64,000 nt of DNA from NCBI GenBank assembly GCA_020152595.1, contig JAIGNY010000573.1, positions 494,001 to 558,000 of the forward strand, read 5' to 3'. The translations under genes and the position numbers were made by a program. Position 1 is the first letter of the stretch. The number at the start of each line of letters is the position of its first letter. This DNA comes from Chiridota heheva (Eukaryota; Echinodermata; Holothuroidea; Apodida; Chiridotidae). Positions 11,501-22,009 of this stretch are shown here, one piece after another. The notes below the pieces were generated by a model. That model was not told the DNA's origin. It saw only the letters and a list, made by a program, of their open reading frames with translations, and made no database searches.

Positions 11501-14500
11501 TTGCTGAAAAAATAATGCTGTATGTTAAACTTAACATTGGCAAAACAAACTTGAGTTTTGGTAAGTTATCTTTTGAATATTTTTACTTGAATTATCAATA
11601 TCAGATAATAATGATGATAGATAACACTGAAATTTTTTTTATTTTTTTTCATGAGAAGATGGGTGTACTTGATGTGTCCCGGGTAACAAAGCTGTATGCA
11701 GAGGCCCTGGAGGATTTTATGACCAACCGGTAAGAACTTTGCTTTGCTTTGTAAAATAAGACGTAACTAGGGGTTGTAAATCCTTTTCACGACTGTATTT
11801 CATATTACATGGTGATATAGCTTAATGTTTGGAGAATATGTTGGCACATCTCCTTCAACTCAAGTTTCATACATTTTGGCATTGGAAACAGGCTGCTGTC
11901 ATTTTAAACCACATCAAACCTTCTTGATGATATTACTTTGATACTTTGGTTATTTTGTTCCTGTAGATGTGATTGAGCATTTTAGACTTAAACCTGTGTA
12001 TTGCCTGCATTGAATTTCCACTCTCATACTTACACATTTATTGGTAGCCATGAGTGGAAAGGAACTGCTTCTCTACACTTATTTCTTTCTGTGTTATTGT
12101 TGAGTATTCATTGATTTCCCCACAGGACCACATGTTTACAAGCCAACCTTTTCACAGACCTGGTGAATAGACAAGAGGTAAGCTCCTTCTTTTCAATGTG
12201 TAATGGTTTCAGATACTTTCAATAGCAAATATAACATTTCGAAAGACATATATAAAATATAATGGTTTTTACCATGCTAAATCCCATTTTTAGTGGTTGA
12301 AATAGTAGACCTAAACATTATTCATAAGGATGTAGTTGATTATTGCCACCTGATCCAATACTAACTACTATGTTTTATAATTTTCTTTTTAGTGTAATTA
12401 AGTTCTAGTAACAAATGTTTACTAAAAAAATTAATGGTTTTTACCATGCCGCACCTAAACTTTGGAACGACCTGCTCTATCATCTATGAAGTGAAACTTG
12501 CCTTGCTCATTTTAAGAATAGCCTTAAAACTTACTTTTTTACAGCTGCCTTTAATGCAACTAATTCTTAACTCTATTATTTTTATCTTTTTATTTACTAT
12601 AGTCTTAACTTATTTTATCATTTGATTCATTTGTTTGTAAAGCGCATTTGAATGTATCATTTTACAGTATTTGCGCTATATAAATGTTTTTAATAATAAC
12701 AATAGTTTACCATATATATATATTGTGTTCATGTTATAATCATACAACTGATGCCCATCATTTTCTGAAAGATCAAAAGATATTGTAGTAAATTTATATC
12801 AAGAGGTCGTACACTTCCTGTTCTTAAATAAATCATTTAGTAATGACAATAAATGATTTATATTATTTAAAATTGTGTTTCTTTTTGTTATGCAGGTGAT
12901 TGCATGGCATTTGGCGGCTGATTTTGCAAAGTATATGAATTGTGCAGTTTTACCATACAGACAGGTACAATTTTTGGTGTTCCCCCTTGTTTTATCATTA
13001 TTAGTAGCAGTTCAAATTCCATGGAAATCTTCCTCATGGAATTCACCAAAGTGTAATGCTTGTATTTTTTCCTCTAATATTTTGCTTGATATGTGTATTA
13101 TTAGTAAAGGTAGAGTTTACTATGGATTTGAAATAAGTATTAGGTGGAAGTAGACATGATCTTTTTATGTATTTTCTATTAGCATGTACACTAACCTTAA
13201 CAGCCTATAATACAGTTTTCAAGGCTTTGTTTTAAGTTGACCTAATCAATGATTCCATCAAGAAAGAAATGTTCTGTAAGTTTTGCTGTAGAGTGCTATA
13301 GCATTAAAAAATGCATTTGTTTTTGTTTCTTATTGATAAACCTTTTTTGTCCTTGGGAGGTCACTGTAGGGACATTTAAATGAATCTTTGATTTTGCTGG
13401 AGCCATAAGTGTTCTTTTATGTGGAGAACAAGGCTTTCATAGTTGAGTGATTATTGCCACAATAAGCATTTAAATTCCACCAGTATCAAGAAGTGTTCTT
13501 AAAATGTTTCTCTTTGTGACATACTTTGCATGCAACAGCCTTTTTTGGACTCATAGATTCTATGATTTTAACAATAGAGAAGCAAATATTTACACTTTAT
13601 GTGTTAGAGAACTACACATTAAAGCTTTATAAAAAAAAATCAGTTATTTTCATTGTAAGATCTTTTTATTTTGCTACAGATTCAAGCCTGTGTGATGCTC
13701 AGGAATTTGTACAGAATGCCCTATCAGGTAGGCACTCAAATTGCTAAAGAATTTGATCAATTATCACTGTCCTGTCAGAATGAATTATACTGGTAATATA
13801 ACAAGCGATTTAACAAGTGAAAATGGAACATGTGGGTGCATGTATGTGATCTTAAATCTTAGGTAGAGTATCCATTGTGTAATTTTGCACTCATCTCAGT
13901 TTTTACTGAAAAATGTCCTTGCAGGATTTCCAGACATTCTGTCTATACCTTTGCTTAAAACAAGAAAGATAATTCAAAATATCAGGTAAAGACTTTTATG
14001 GATGTATCTTTTGTAGCCAAGATTAATTTCTGAACAAGTATTTGTTATTTTAAGAACATTCTGCATTGTTTTATTACTCAAATTCATTCAGACTGATTAT
14101 TATTTGTATCTTATTTCCATCATCTGTGATGTAATGGTATTCTTTCTTTCAGGGACAGAAAGAGGAATGGCATGAGACATGTTCCAGCATTCACGATCAC
14201 TTTATGCAGGTAAATTTAACCTGTAGATTTAAATTATTTTAAAACCATGTGTGAAATATTTTGTTGCAGTAAAATTTTAAGATTATTATCTCTGTGAAGA
14301 AAAGAAGTTCTATACAAATCTTTGAGGGAAAATAGACAGGTTTCTGTGCATCTTTGCATGTAAGTCTTTCTCAATAATGTATACTTAGGTGGATGGTGTA
14401 ACTTCAGGTAAACTTAATACCCATATTGCAATCCACAAATTTCTCTTAAATATACCATGCGGAGTTTGTTGAACAGATTGATTTTTAGAAAGTTTTTATC

Positions 14501-17500
14501 AGAATTTCTCAAATGTGCTTGAAATTATAAGAGTCATGTTTTCTCCATGAAGATACTTTCATGCATTATAAGTCTCTTCTGGGACTTGTATTCTGCATCT
14601 TGTCTTTGAAGGAGTTCAAGATGTAGATTATTTTGAGAATCATGTGGTATATTGCTTTGTGAAAATGCAAATCCAGTAATGTAATCCATTCCTATGGTAA
14701 ATATTAAAAATTTCAACAACATTAGATAGCAAACACAAATAGCAGATTTTGCTATAAATTATAGTAAGATCAAAATGACATGATTTCAAAAAGCAGTTTT
14801 ATTACCATATTTAATTCTCCTCTTCCACCCCCTCTCTCTGCTTTGTTTTTGTTTCATCTATGCACCACCTCTCTCGATCACAGCTTTCTGACTTTTTATT
14901 CTTGAATTTCTCTCATTCTACCCCTGTTTCCTTTCCTTCCTAGCCTCTAGAATGATTTGACCTCTTAGGCACAAATTGACCCTCGTTGTCGTGGTGCTGT
15001 TAAGCCCTCATCAAACAAACAAACAAACTGTTTTATTCAATATGGATGGGGAGGTTGTTTTGTGTCATCATTTCCAATGGTTTCAGCTAGCCAATTTTCT
15101 TCTAATTGTGTTGGTTTTGCTTAGTTTAAATGGTTCTATGTTTTCAATCCAAATAAACATTATTTTTCATTTGTGAAAAAAAATAATCATAATTAATGAC
15201 TGATAATATAACGTTAATAAAGAAAATCTGTACTTTCTTTCCCTGAAATCTAGAGTTGCAATTAAGTAAATAGTGGTAGTAGTTCTACTTTTTATTAGTT
15301 TATTTAGGATAGATTTATAATCATGTTTGTCTTCTCAGACTTTGGATGGGATTGTTTCCAAACCAGAGAGCAAGAGGCACACAGTGATCAAGGAAATCTT
15401 ACTGGTCCTACAGAGCCATGCCAAGTACACCAAGTATTCCAGCAAGGAGGTTAGACGTCAACATAGATTGATTACTTGTACATGTGTTGTTAGTTTTATC
15501 TATACCAATTTAAATAGCACTACAGTGTTAAAGGTCCATGGATAGTTACAAAAGCTTTCTAAATATTTCCATATTGACAAACATTTATTTTGGACAAAAG
15601 TCTTGACATTTTAAACGATATTTAGTTTTCAATTGACTTCTGATTAAAATTTGACAACAGTCTTTAAATTTTGAAACAATATTTAGTTTCAATTGACTAC
15701 TTATTAAATTTTAAAAACAGTCTTTAAATTTTGAAACAATATTTAGTTTCAATTGACTACTTAATTAATTTTGACAACAAGTCTTTGAATTTTAAAACAT
15801 TATTTAGTTTCAATTGACTACTGATTTAAGTTTGACAACAGTCTTTGAATTTTGAAACATTATTTAGTTTCAATTGACTACTGGTAAACGTTTAACAACA
15901 GTCTTTAAATTTTAAAACAATATTTAGTTTCAATTGACTACTGATTAAAGTTTGACAACAAACAGTCTTTAAATTTTGAAACAATATTTAGTTTCAATTG
16001 ACTACTTATTAAAGTTTGACAACAGTCTTTGAATTTTGAAACATTATTTAGTTTCAATTGACTACTGATTAAACGTTTGACAACAAACAGTCTTTAAATT
16101 TTGAAACAATATTTAGTTTCAATTGACTACTTATTAAAGTTTGACAACAAACAGTTTTACATTTTGAAACAATATTTAGTTTCAATTGACTAATTAAATT
16201 TTGACAACAGTTTTAAATTTTGAAACAATATTTAGTTTCAATTGACTACGATTAAAGTTTGACAACAGTTTTAAATTTTGAAACAATATTTAGTTTCAAT
16301 TGACTACTGATTAAAGTTTGACAACAGTCTTTAAATTTTAAAACAATAATTAGTTTCAATTGACTACTGATTTAAGTTTGACAACAAATAAGTCTTAAAA
16401 TTTTGAATCAATATTTAGTTTCAATTGACTACCGATTAAAGTTTGACAACAGTTTTTAAATTCTGAAACAATATTTAGTTTCAATTGACTACATTTCTGA
16501 GTGAATACAAATTTTGTTACATTTGAAAGGACAAACAGCTGGAAACTTTAAATTTCAATTGTTGAAAATGATGAAGAATTATTTTCCTAGTTGAATGTTG
16601 ATTGGGGTACTCTCATTTTAGGTTTTGACTGAGGATTAAAACAACTGATTTCTGTAAGAATATAGGCTCACTTACAAGTCCCAAAATTTGCATAGAATTT
16701 CATGGTGTTTGATAGATTATTAAGTTGTTTCGTCTGCATGTCTTTAGAAATCTAGAAAAGAGTTAAGAATTTTGAGGGCTGAATCAGTGATTACTTGCCC
16801 AGTTAGGTGCTCGTTTATTATGGAATATCAAAATGGGCATAGATTTTGTACCACATCATGACTTCCCGCCTCATCTGAAGCACAATTCCTTGCCACTTAA
16901 TAATGCACATTTTTTTTTTTTAATGTAGTATTTTCACTACCAAATAAGGAACACCAAAAGTGATAGAGATAATATATAGCATTAAGTGAATAAGATTAAA
17001 AGAAAACAATTCCATGTGAAAAATTGTGTGCATAAAACACACATTATAACAGGTATACCTCAATTAAAAAAGCAAACAGTTTCAAGATATGTTGATATAA
17101 GGGTTAAGTTGAATTGAGGTAAAATAAGGTAAGACTACATAAATGGGGCTTGATGTTTCTGGCATTTCATAGTGGATCTCTTTGATGCATACAGTTAAAA
17201 GTAAATTAAACTTTTTCATACAGCCACATGGACTAATGCAAGTGACACACTCAAGGATGCAATCCCTCCATTGTGATGGCAATCAAGCGTAGTAATCTAT
17301 GAAGATATGTTTCAACTTTAACCTCTGAGCCACTCCCTCCTTTTGTGTATTTAATATGATAACAAGCATACCTCAATTAAAACAGCAATTATTTTCAAGG
17401 TTTAGTGATAAAAAGAGTTCAATTGATTGAGGTATTTTACCTTTGTCCTCTGTAAGTATGGAGATAGTATTTGATTCAGATAAATTATTTACAATGTAAA

Positions 17501-19179
17501 ACTGATGAATAGATATGTTAATATGAAGTTCAGATTAAATAGTGCTTTGATTGTGTTTGTATTTCATATAAGAAATAATATTGGAGATTGCATATTGCTT
17601 GATGTGACTCGTTCAGTCATTAGTTGTGCTCACAAACTCCATGTTGTAAGATTGATATAAACTGGTTAGTGAACATTTCTATGTATCACTAATAAAGTCA
17701 TATAACTGAATGGGTTGACAGGCCATTGATTTGCTTGGATCTTTATGGCTGACCTGAGGAAGGCTCTCTGGCAGTTTCTCAATCATTGTTATTGCTATTT
17801 TTATTTTCAGAAAACGGACCTATCAGAGTTATCCTCAAGACTGGTGAAGCTGCAGGGCATCCTAGATTCTGGTGACTCCGGAATAGCAGCCAAATCTGCT
17901 GATATGGGACTGGCTTTGAAGAGAGCCATAGAGGCAGTTAACAATGAGTATGTCACACAGACATTAATTAGGCTAATGTTTTTTCCTTCAAGAAATGGAC
18001 ATACTGTTAGTCATGTGGCACAACATAAACCTTTACTGTTGACATACATGCTGACAAATCTCATCAATCATTATAGACCTTTTCAAATCTAAATTGGCAA
18101 TTTCCAGAAAACTAATTTAAATAATGTCACATAGCCGAAGTTCACATGCCCATAATAGACCAAGCGTATACTGGGGGGATCTTATTGACCAATCAAATCC
18201 TGGGGGAGTCTTATTGACCAATCAAATCCTGGGGAAGTCTTATTGACCAATACTGGGGAATCTTATTGACCAATTAATTCCTGGAGGAATCTTATTAACC
18301 AATCAATTCCTGGAGAAGTCTTATTGACCAATCAAATCCTGGAGGAGTCTTATTGACCAATCTATTCCTGGAGGATTCTTGCTTGTCTGCACAATTTATG
18401 CATAGTATGGGACTGGATGAAAATAATGCTTTTGACCAATCAAATCCTGGAGGAGTCTTATTGCTCATCATGCATGTGTTGGGACTTGTTGCTTGCTTAT
18501 CAATGCGTTATTTTATTGCAACTTTTAGCAACTTCAGCTGATTAGTTGGGTAACAAAGGAAAACTCCCCTGCACTTGATTGGGTGTAGTAGTACTGAAGT
18601 ACTAAAATAGGTTTGAAATGGTCTATTAACCATTATGGGACACTTATTTCCTTAAGTAAAGGAATATGGTTTTCAAGTGTAAAACACTCTTTGCCTAGGT
18701 TAAAGGTCCCAATTCCTGTAACTTACGCTGCTCATTCATTAAGATTTCTGTATTGCTTAATATCTATTGCTATTTTGTGTAGTGTTTGCATGAGAGTAAT
18801 TGGGAAGTTTATGATTTGTCATCTATTGTGATTTTCTTGATTAGATTAGATTTAGTACTGTATGATGAAGTAAGAAAAGATGGTTGTGTTTTCATTTGTT
18901 CATTGTAACCTCGAGACTAGTCACTGATCTCAATGTATACAAACTTTTAAGTGGCCTGTATCGATTAATGCTCATCTTCAACTCAAACCAAAATATACTA
19001 CTCTTATTCAAGGGCACAATTTGATCCATTCTACCATTTTTGATTAATTTGTTGAGTATTTTATAACTTATAAACTGTCTTATAACTTTTTCAGAGGTGA
19101 TGGTCTCAAGAAGCAAAAACACAGGAAGAGAAAGAAGGGCTGGAAAAGAAAGCACAAAGAGTCAGAAGCCAGTGTATGA
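2420..19179 (+). CDS. MYBBP1A: Myb-binding protein 1A, 3' half (16 exons)
   Basis: Nucleolar Pol5/MYBBP1A-family protein that acts in rRNA synthesis and processing and as a transcriptional co-regulator. Coding exons join in consistent phase: 2420-2535, 4641-4784, 5238-5368, 6026-6083, 6892-7008, 7126-7201, 7569-7618, 8219-8335, 11659-11729, 12126-12177, 12896-12964, 13680-13727, 14153-14209, 15339-15449, 17811-17947, 19095-19179. They give about 478 residues in the family order: an acidic D/E block, a helical segment RVLELIDIFIKKQ...PLVV, the RLVVPILLV helix, LMRMLKGN-type helices, IQACVMLRNLY, an EW-containing helix, and a short Lys/Arg-rich tail that resembles a nucleolar localisation signal. 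The vertebrate protein has a much longer basic tail, so this C-terminus is short. The first exon in the window begins mid-codon, so the N-terminal half lies to the left. Identification is from remembered similarity, not a search. Confidence 0.9.
2536..4640. other. MYBBP1A intron, unique AT-rich
   Basis: About 2.1 kb between two acidic exons. I see no exon, repeat array or transposon termini in it. Confidence 0.5.
4641..4784 (+). CDS. MYBBP1A: MYBBP1A exon: second acidic block
   Basis: 48 codons, phase 0 at both ends (ctatttccag acceptor, gtaagt donor). It begins HDKSESSDESDSEEEEEVV, then a short helix FLKKVKDVLGDAAMP, then another D/E stretch. This is the layout of the vertebrate acidic region before the second helical half. 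Confidence 0.85.
5238..5368 (+). CDS. MYBBP1A: MYBBP1A exon whose donor sits in a minisatellite
   Basis: Acceptor attacag, donor CTAAG|gtatgt. It encodes AESDSDMSDDAMMKKDAAL followed by a basic helix (EIFKQRRKKGSKAIKAQL), matching the family's 'D-AMM-LD--L--LF--QK' segment. It ends two bases into an Arg codon that the exon at 6026 completes. The donor is the first unit of a 27-bp tandem array. Confidence 0.9.
5369..5584. repeat. 27-bp minisatellite multiplying a 5' splice site
   Basis: Seven full units plus a decayed one of gtatgtggtactcctatcat-aactaag. Units start at 5369, 5396, 5423, 5450, 5477, 5504 and 5531. Each boundary reads CTAAG|gtatgt, nearly identical to the true exon donor at 5368/5369, so the array carries extra donor-like sites. 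Unit 2 begins atatgt and has lost the GT. Confidence 0.95.
6026..6083 (+). CDS. MYBBP1A: MYBBP1A exon: RVLELIDIFIKKQ helix
   Basis: Short exon (acceptor ttcttcttcag, donor gtaagt) encoding VLELIDIFIKKQSNNPLVV. It is closely parallel to the vertebrate RVLDLVEVL..KQ.ENALV helix and is the clearest anchor for the gene identity. Confidence 0.92.
6892..7008 (+). CDS. MYBBP1A: MYBBP1A exon: RLVVPILLV helix
   Basis: 39 codons, phase 0 at both ends (tttatag acceptor, gtaagg donor). A hydrophobic helix RLVVPILLVATSTS is followed by charged KEEERLSEKATVLFKNNLCKIKK. It aligns with the vertebrate LLEPLLSII...EQDLLHKTARIFTHHLCRARR segment. Confidence 0.9.
7126..7201 (+). CDS. MYBBP1A: MYBBP1A exon: YSHDISDQLEFMH
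   Basis: Acceptor tttcacag, donor gtaggc. It encodes YSHDISDQLEFMHKSIEEML and continues the helical repeat (vertebrate YCHDLG...LHAQVERLV). It ends one base into an Ala codon. Confidence 0.9.
7569..7618 (+). CDS. MYBBP1A: MYBBP1A exon: AHSTEAVSLVSCGCSFL
   Basis: Acceptor catcaacag, donor gtaagg. Small 50-nt exon that restores phase 0. It corresponds to the vertebrate 'SPTALYHFNASLYLLR' helix start. Confidence 0.85.
8219..8335 (+). CDS. MYBBP1A: MYBBP1A exon: MRMLKGN plus disordered linker
   Basis: Acceptor tcatgtag, donor gtaagc, 39 codons. It completes the helix with MRMLKGNEE (vertebrate LLRVLKGN). It then runs into a Lys/Glu/Pro-rich linker, the same place where the vertebrate protein has a low-complexity loop. 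The 3.3-kb intron after it contains the hAT insertion. Confidence 0.88.
8526..9175 (+). mobile_element. LINE 3' fragment with RNase H, nested in hAT
   Basis: The translation holds FLFTDGSTWEGSSAAAA and IYSAEAKAILLAL, the first and second acidic motifs of an RNase H domain. Then comes a frameshifted FFWIPSHIG motif, and a 3' tail ggcacatttgactctgac..., followed by an A-rich end (caaacaaaaccaaacc). It is broken by frameshifts. RNase H and tail indicate an I-group non-LTR retrotransposon. Confidence 0.75.
9652..9912. mobile_element. MITE-like element with ~28-bp inverted ends
   Basis: Left end GGAGCTGGTGGCCCAAAAGT, right end reading ...ACTTTTCAGCTGCCAGCTCC. The inverted ends match at roughly four of five positions. 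The right end continues into an 86-bp tandem duplication (9906-9991 and 9992-10077). Confidence 0.6.
10780..11073. repeat. hAT right subterminal region, GAGACC repeats
   Basis: Clustered GAGACC/GGTCTC words in both orientations (for example gaggtcttgagacctcatct and ccgagaccttagaaatcagg). They resemble transposase-binding subterminal repeats. A poly-C run (about 10807-10816) lies at its left. Confidence 0.6.
11659..11729 (+). CDS. MYBBP1A: MYBBP1A exon: VTKLYAEALEDFMTNR
   Basis: Long T-rich tract and acceptor catgagaag, donor gtaaga. The AG at 11654-11655 would add one Lys codon (start 11656), and both choices keep phase. MGVLDVSRVTKLYAEALEDF matches the vertebrate LDLNLVTRVYSTALSSFL. Confidence 0.87.
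12126..12177 (+). CDS. MYBBP1A: MYBBP1A exon: TTCLQANLFTDLVNRQE
   Basis: Acceptor ccccacag, donor gtaagc. The first base completes the Arg codon split after ...FMTN. It corresponds to the vertebrate SPLTVPMFLSLFSRHP helix. Confidence 0.85.
12430..12712 (+). mobile_element. LINE (L2/CR1-type) 3' end fragment
   Basis: It starts with a decayed RT C-terminus (phased around ccgcacctaaactttggaac, HAAPKLWN-like). It ends with the typical tail 'gtaaagcgcatttgaatgta...tgcgctatataaatg' and an (AAT)n-like end. Intronic. Confidence 0.65.
12896..12964 (+). CDS. MYBBP1A: MYBBP1A exon: VIAWHLAADFAKYM
   Basis: Acceptor tatgcag, donor gtacaa, 23 codons, phase 0. It encodes the amphipathic helix VIAWHLAADFAKYMNCAVLP. 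The frame stays open past the donor, but the continuation loses similarity, so the donor is used. Confidence 0.85.
13680..13727 (+). CDS. MYBBP1A: MYBBP1A exon: IQACVMLRNLYRMPYQ
   Basis: 16 codons in phase 0 (ttgctacag acceptor, gtaggc donor). IQACVMLRNLY matches the vertebrate HQACLLLQKTL. This is a tiny exon that gene predictors could miss. Confidence 0.85.
14153..14209 (+). CDS. MYBBP1A: MYBBP1A exon: GQKEEWHETCSSIHDHFMQ
   Basis: 19 codons (ttctttcag acceptor, gtaaat donor). It shares the EW dipeptide and helix pattern with the vertebrate DPEWKQLMGQVL. It joins directly in phase to the exon ending at 13727, which argues that 13925-13985 is normally skipped. Confidence 0.85.
14815..15012 (+). 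mobile_element. I-group LINE 3' tail fragment
   Basis: Parallels the tail at 23696-23905 nearly throughout: pyrimidine-rich coding remnant, then tctagaatgatttgacctct, then ggtgctgttaagccctcatc and (AAAC)n. Intronic. Confidence 0.7.
15339..15449 (+). CDS. MYBBP1A: MYBBP1A exon: TLDGIVS...ILLVLQSHAKYTKY
   Basis: 37 codons (cttctcag acceptor). The donor is GAG|gttaga, weaker than its neighbours. KRHTVIKEILLVLQSHAKYTK parallels the vertebrate QALSSLELLNVLFRTCKHEK. A tandem ~62-bp satellite starts about 130 bp downstream in the following intron. Confidence 0.87.
15580..16495. repeat. ~62-bp satellite, about 15 copies, in intron
   Basis: Each unit contains agtttgacaacagtctttaa, attttgaaacaatatttagt and ttcaattgactactgatta. 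Unit lengths vary between about 57 and 65 bp through small indels such as an inserted 'aaca'. It lies within the MYBBP1A intron between the exons at 15449 and 17811. Confidence 0.93.
17811..17947 (+). CDS. MYBBP1A: MYBBP1A exon: KTDLSELSSRLVKLQ
   Basis: 45 codons plus two bases (ttattttcag acceptor, gtatgt donor). It encodes KTDLSELSSRLVKLQGILD and an Ala-rich helix ending RAIEAVNN. It is the last helical segment before the basic tail. Confidence 0.85.
18172..18460. repeat. 29-bp minisatellite carrying CCAAT motif
   Basis: Unit cttattgaccaatcaaatcc-tggaggagt, with starts about 29 bp apart near 18181, 18210, 18262, 18291, 18320 and 18349, and a separate copy near 18430. It is in the last MYBBP1A intron. 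Every unit has a CCAAT word, probably incidental. Confidence 0.88.
19095..19179 (+). CDS. MYBBP1A: MYBBP1A terminal exon, basic tail and stop
   Basis: Acceptor cttttttcag. 27 residues beginning GDGLKKQKHRKRKKGWKRKH and ending SEASV, stop at 19177-19179. The K/R clusters suit a nuclear/nucleolar targeting signal. The vertebrate tail is several times longer with repeated basic-proline motifs; here it is one cluster. Confidence 0.85.
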
Positions 19180-19990
19180 CTGGTGGAGCGTGAAATCCAC
19201 TCATGAGCAAGCATGCTGAACCGGATCGTGAGCAGAGCCAACATCATGTTACCTATGAGGACTGACCATCTCAAATGGCAGCATGGAGAGTCAATGTCAT
19301 TAAGCCATAAGTTTGGAGGCATTTGTGATATTCTAATAATGCAATTCATCATCATATATTACAAGGGTATCAAAAAGATGAAATTGGAAGAAAAAATTAT
19401 GGCCCAGGTTGTGAATGCATGATTCAAGGTCCAAGGAACAAACACAACAATACTATAATATAAACATTTGTATGAATGTTTGTATTCCCTTTCATGATAA
19501 TTTGATGGGGGTACTACTGCAGTGCTATGCAGAGATAGAAGTACAGCAGACTACCATGATATGATGATAATACAGTGCCTTACATAATGTAGATAGCTCT
19601 CTAATTGTCAATCATGTAGATGGATTAAGCCTCTGAATAGATCTTACTTTCACAAAGGGATTAAAATTACCATCATTTGCCCAAAAAAAAAACTCTTTGC
19701 TATCATGTGTGTAATGTTAGAAGAAATAATCAATGCAAGCTGCGTACTATGCGTACTACTTGAACCATCTGAAGAATCATTTTACATGTTGATACGCCAA
19801 CTTTTACCACATCGGGTAGATTATGTTGCAAAACATTGGATAGTGATCCCAACAGGTGCTTCCTGAAATAGAGTTTTTATGAATCATACTGTCAAATTAT
19901 TGTGTACTTATGACTTGTACCAAATCAGTTTAATCTGATTTGTTTTTTTAATGTAATATATGTGAATAAATCTTCACATAAACAAATTCT
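19180..19990 (+). other. MYBBP1A 3' UTR with poly(A) signal
   Basis: AT-rich non-coding sequence after the stop. A canonical AATAAA lies at 19965-19970 in tgtgaataaatcttc, giving a plausible 3' UTR of about 800 nt. No other transcript evidence is available. Confidence 0.5.
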
Positions 19991-20439
19991 TAATTCCAAT
20001 TTTAATCCAATCAGAAAAAGTAGATGATTGGCTCCCATCACAGATTGTCAAATCCCCAAAATGTTACTTTGTCCGTAGCTTAATGAAACCCACATGATAT
20101 GATCCTAAATTAGGTATTAATGCTCATTGTTACATGGTTCATACCATTATATATTCCCAAACGCTTGAACATAAGTCTCCATTTACTTGTTCCGAGCTAC
20201 ATCTTTTTAAGTGAAAGTTTTGCATTCAATGACGACAGCAACTAAACAAGTCCTTTATTGAGTAGGACAAAAATATATTTGGCAATCTTTTAGATTCATA
20301 ATATTGTCTGGCTCATCTATAAAATGATTTGTTATTATTTTAGAGCATTATAAGTGAATTGTTTACTTGTTCAAACAAGCGTAGCAAATTCTTTAAGACT
20401 TCATTATCTTTATGATTTGCTTGGCTAGGTGTACAAGTG

Positions 20440-20740
20440 CTCGTTTTGGCAAGGGATTTGTCGAACCTTGTTTCACATATTACAATCAAAAGTTTTTTTT
20501 TTTTTCATTTGGTCCACACTTGGGGAAGTCTTATTTTGAAATTAGGCCCTCCTACACCTCTAATTCTGTATCTGACCCTGCATAGCAAATACAAAGCCTG
20601 TATGCAAACACAGGGTTATATCATGTCTCCCGGTAAATATTTACTGTATGTGATGCACTCAATGTGTTTCATCTGTGTACCCACATTTGTACTCCAGGTT
20701 ATCAGTTGAATACAAAACTTAATAATAATTTTATCATATC
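20440..20740. other. Intergenic spacer, T-run and decayed repeat
   Basis: A poly-T run (about 20491-20503) is followed by sequence that looks like a transposon end (ctctaattctgtatctgacc ctgc). No partner end found. Confidence 0.3.
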
Positions 20741-20859
20741 CATCCAAGATGATTTTCTGAGTCTTTCTGCACTATCTTTCGTTTGTACTCTGTATGTATC
20801 CTGCCATTTCTTTTGCATGAAACATTGCCCTTTGGCAAGGGTGGAGTCACTCTGACTTT

Positions 20860-22005
20860 GATCACCAAATCAACCATTATGGATATTGAACCCATCCTAT
20901 CTGCCCATCTTTGGGGTAGTCCTTTGTAACCAAGCAGTATTAGATCCATGTTTAATATTTGAGGGTCTTCAAAGCATACATAGCAGGACGATATACATTG
21001 GTGAAGTATCTCCATGGAAGAAGGTTGGTGTTCCTCAGGGTTCTGTATTGGGTCTGCTTCTTTTCTTAATCTTCATTAATGATATTGGTGTTTCCCTTGG
21101 CTCCAGGATTTGTAAATTTGCTGATGACACTAAGCTGTACAGGATTGTTGATGATGCTAGGGATTCTTCACTGTTGCAAACTGATCTGGATAAGTTAGTT
21201 TTTTGCATGGCAGATGTCATTCAATGTTGATAAATATAAAGTTATTCATTTTGGTCAGAGCATTTTGGCTTTTGATTACTGCATGAATGGTTGAAATCTT
21301 TGTTGTGTAGATTAAGAAAGGGATCTAGGTGTTGTCATTACTAGCAATATAAAGCTTTCTAAACAGTGTGTTTCAGCAGCTGTAAGGGCAAATAGGATGC
21401 TTGTTTTGGTTTGAAGAAATTTGTAGTTTTCTTGGTAGAGAGGTTGTTCTTAATATACACTTGCAGTTAGTCAGGCCTCACCTTCAGCATGCTATTCAGG
21501 CTTTGAGTCCCTTTTATGAGAAGAAAGAGTTCATTTTTGGAGCAGGTTTAACGAAGAGCCACTAGACTTATTCCCGAAGTAAAGAATCTCTCTTATGAAT
21601 CTAGGTTGCAAATTCTTGGTTTGACCAGGCTTGAGATGAGAAGAGCACGTGGCGATATGATTCAGGCTTTTAAATTCCTATCTGGTAGTGATGCTTTGAC
21701 TTCCTGTAATTTCTTGCATGTTTCAGCTAATCCTCATGTGACACATGTAACGGTTTGAAGTTGACCAAAGAGTTCTCACTAATAGATACTCAGTGTTTTA
21801 GCTTTTTGCAAAGAGTTGTTAATGAGTGGAATGGTTTGCCCGAGTGGGTAGTTAGCTCCAATTCTGTTCACAATTTCAAAGTCAACACTGATAAGTCCTT
21901 TACTATGTGCATCTTTGATTTTTGTTTGTTGTGGTAGTGGTGTTAGTTTAGGATTTTTATGGGGTGATCTCACCCTTCTTAGCCCGTCATCTTATATGTT
22001 GTTTT
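20860..22005 (+). mobile_element. CR1/Rex1-like LINE reverse transcriptase relic
   Basis: A translated fragment includes KKVGVPQGSVLGLLLFLIF, FINDIG and FADDTKLY. These are the RT palm motifs with the catalytic aspartates of the F-ADD box intact. The next frame gives MSFNVDKYKVIHFG, then TRLIPEVKNLSYESRLQILG and LQRVVNEWNGLPEWVVSSNS, the usual C-terminus of this clade. Several frameshifts and stops make it a pseudogene. No endonuclease domain is visible; it is a 5'-truncated copy. Confidence 0.85.
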
Positions 22006-22009
22006 ACAA

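Noticed and set aside
12875-13153. 92-codon ORF extending past the MYBBP1A exon at 12964
   Set aside because: The portion after the consensus donor is intronic sequence without family similarity.
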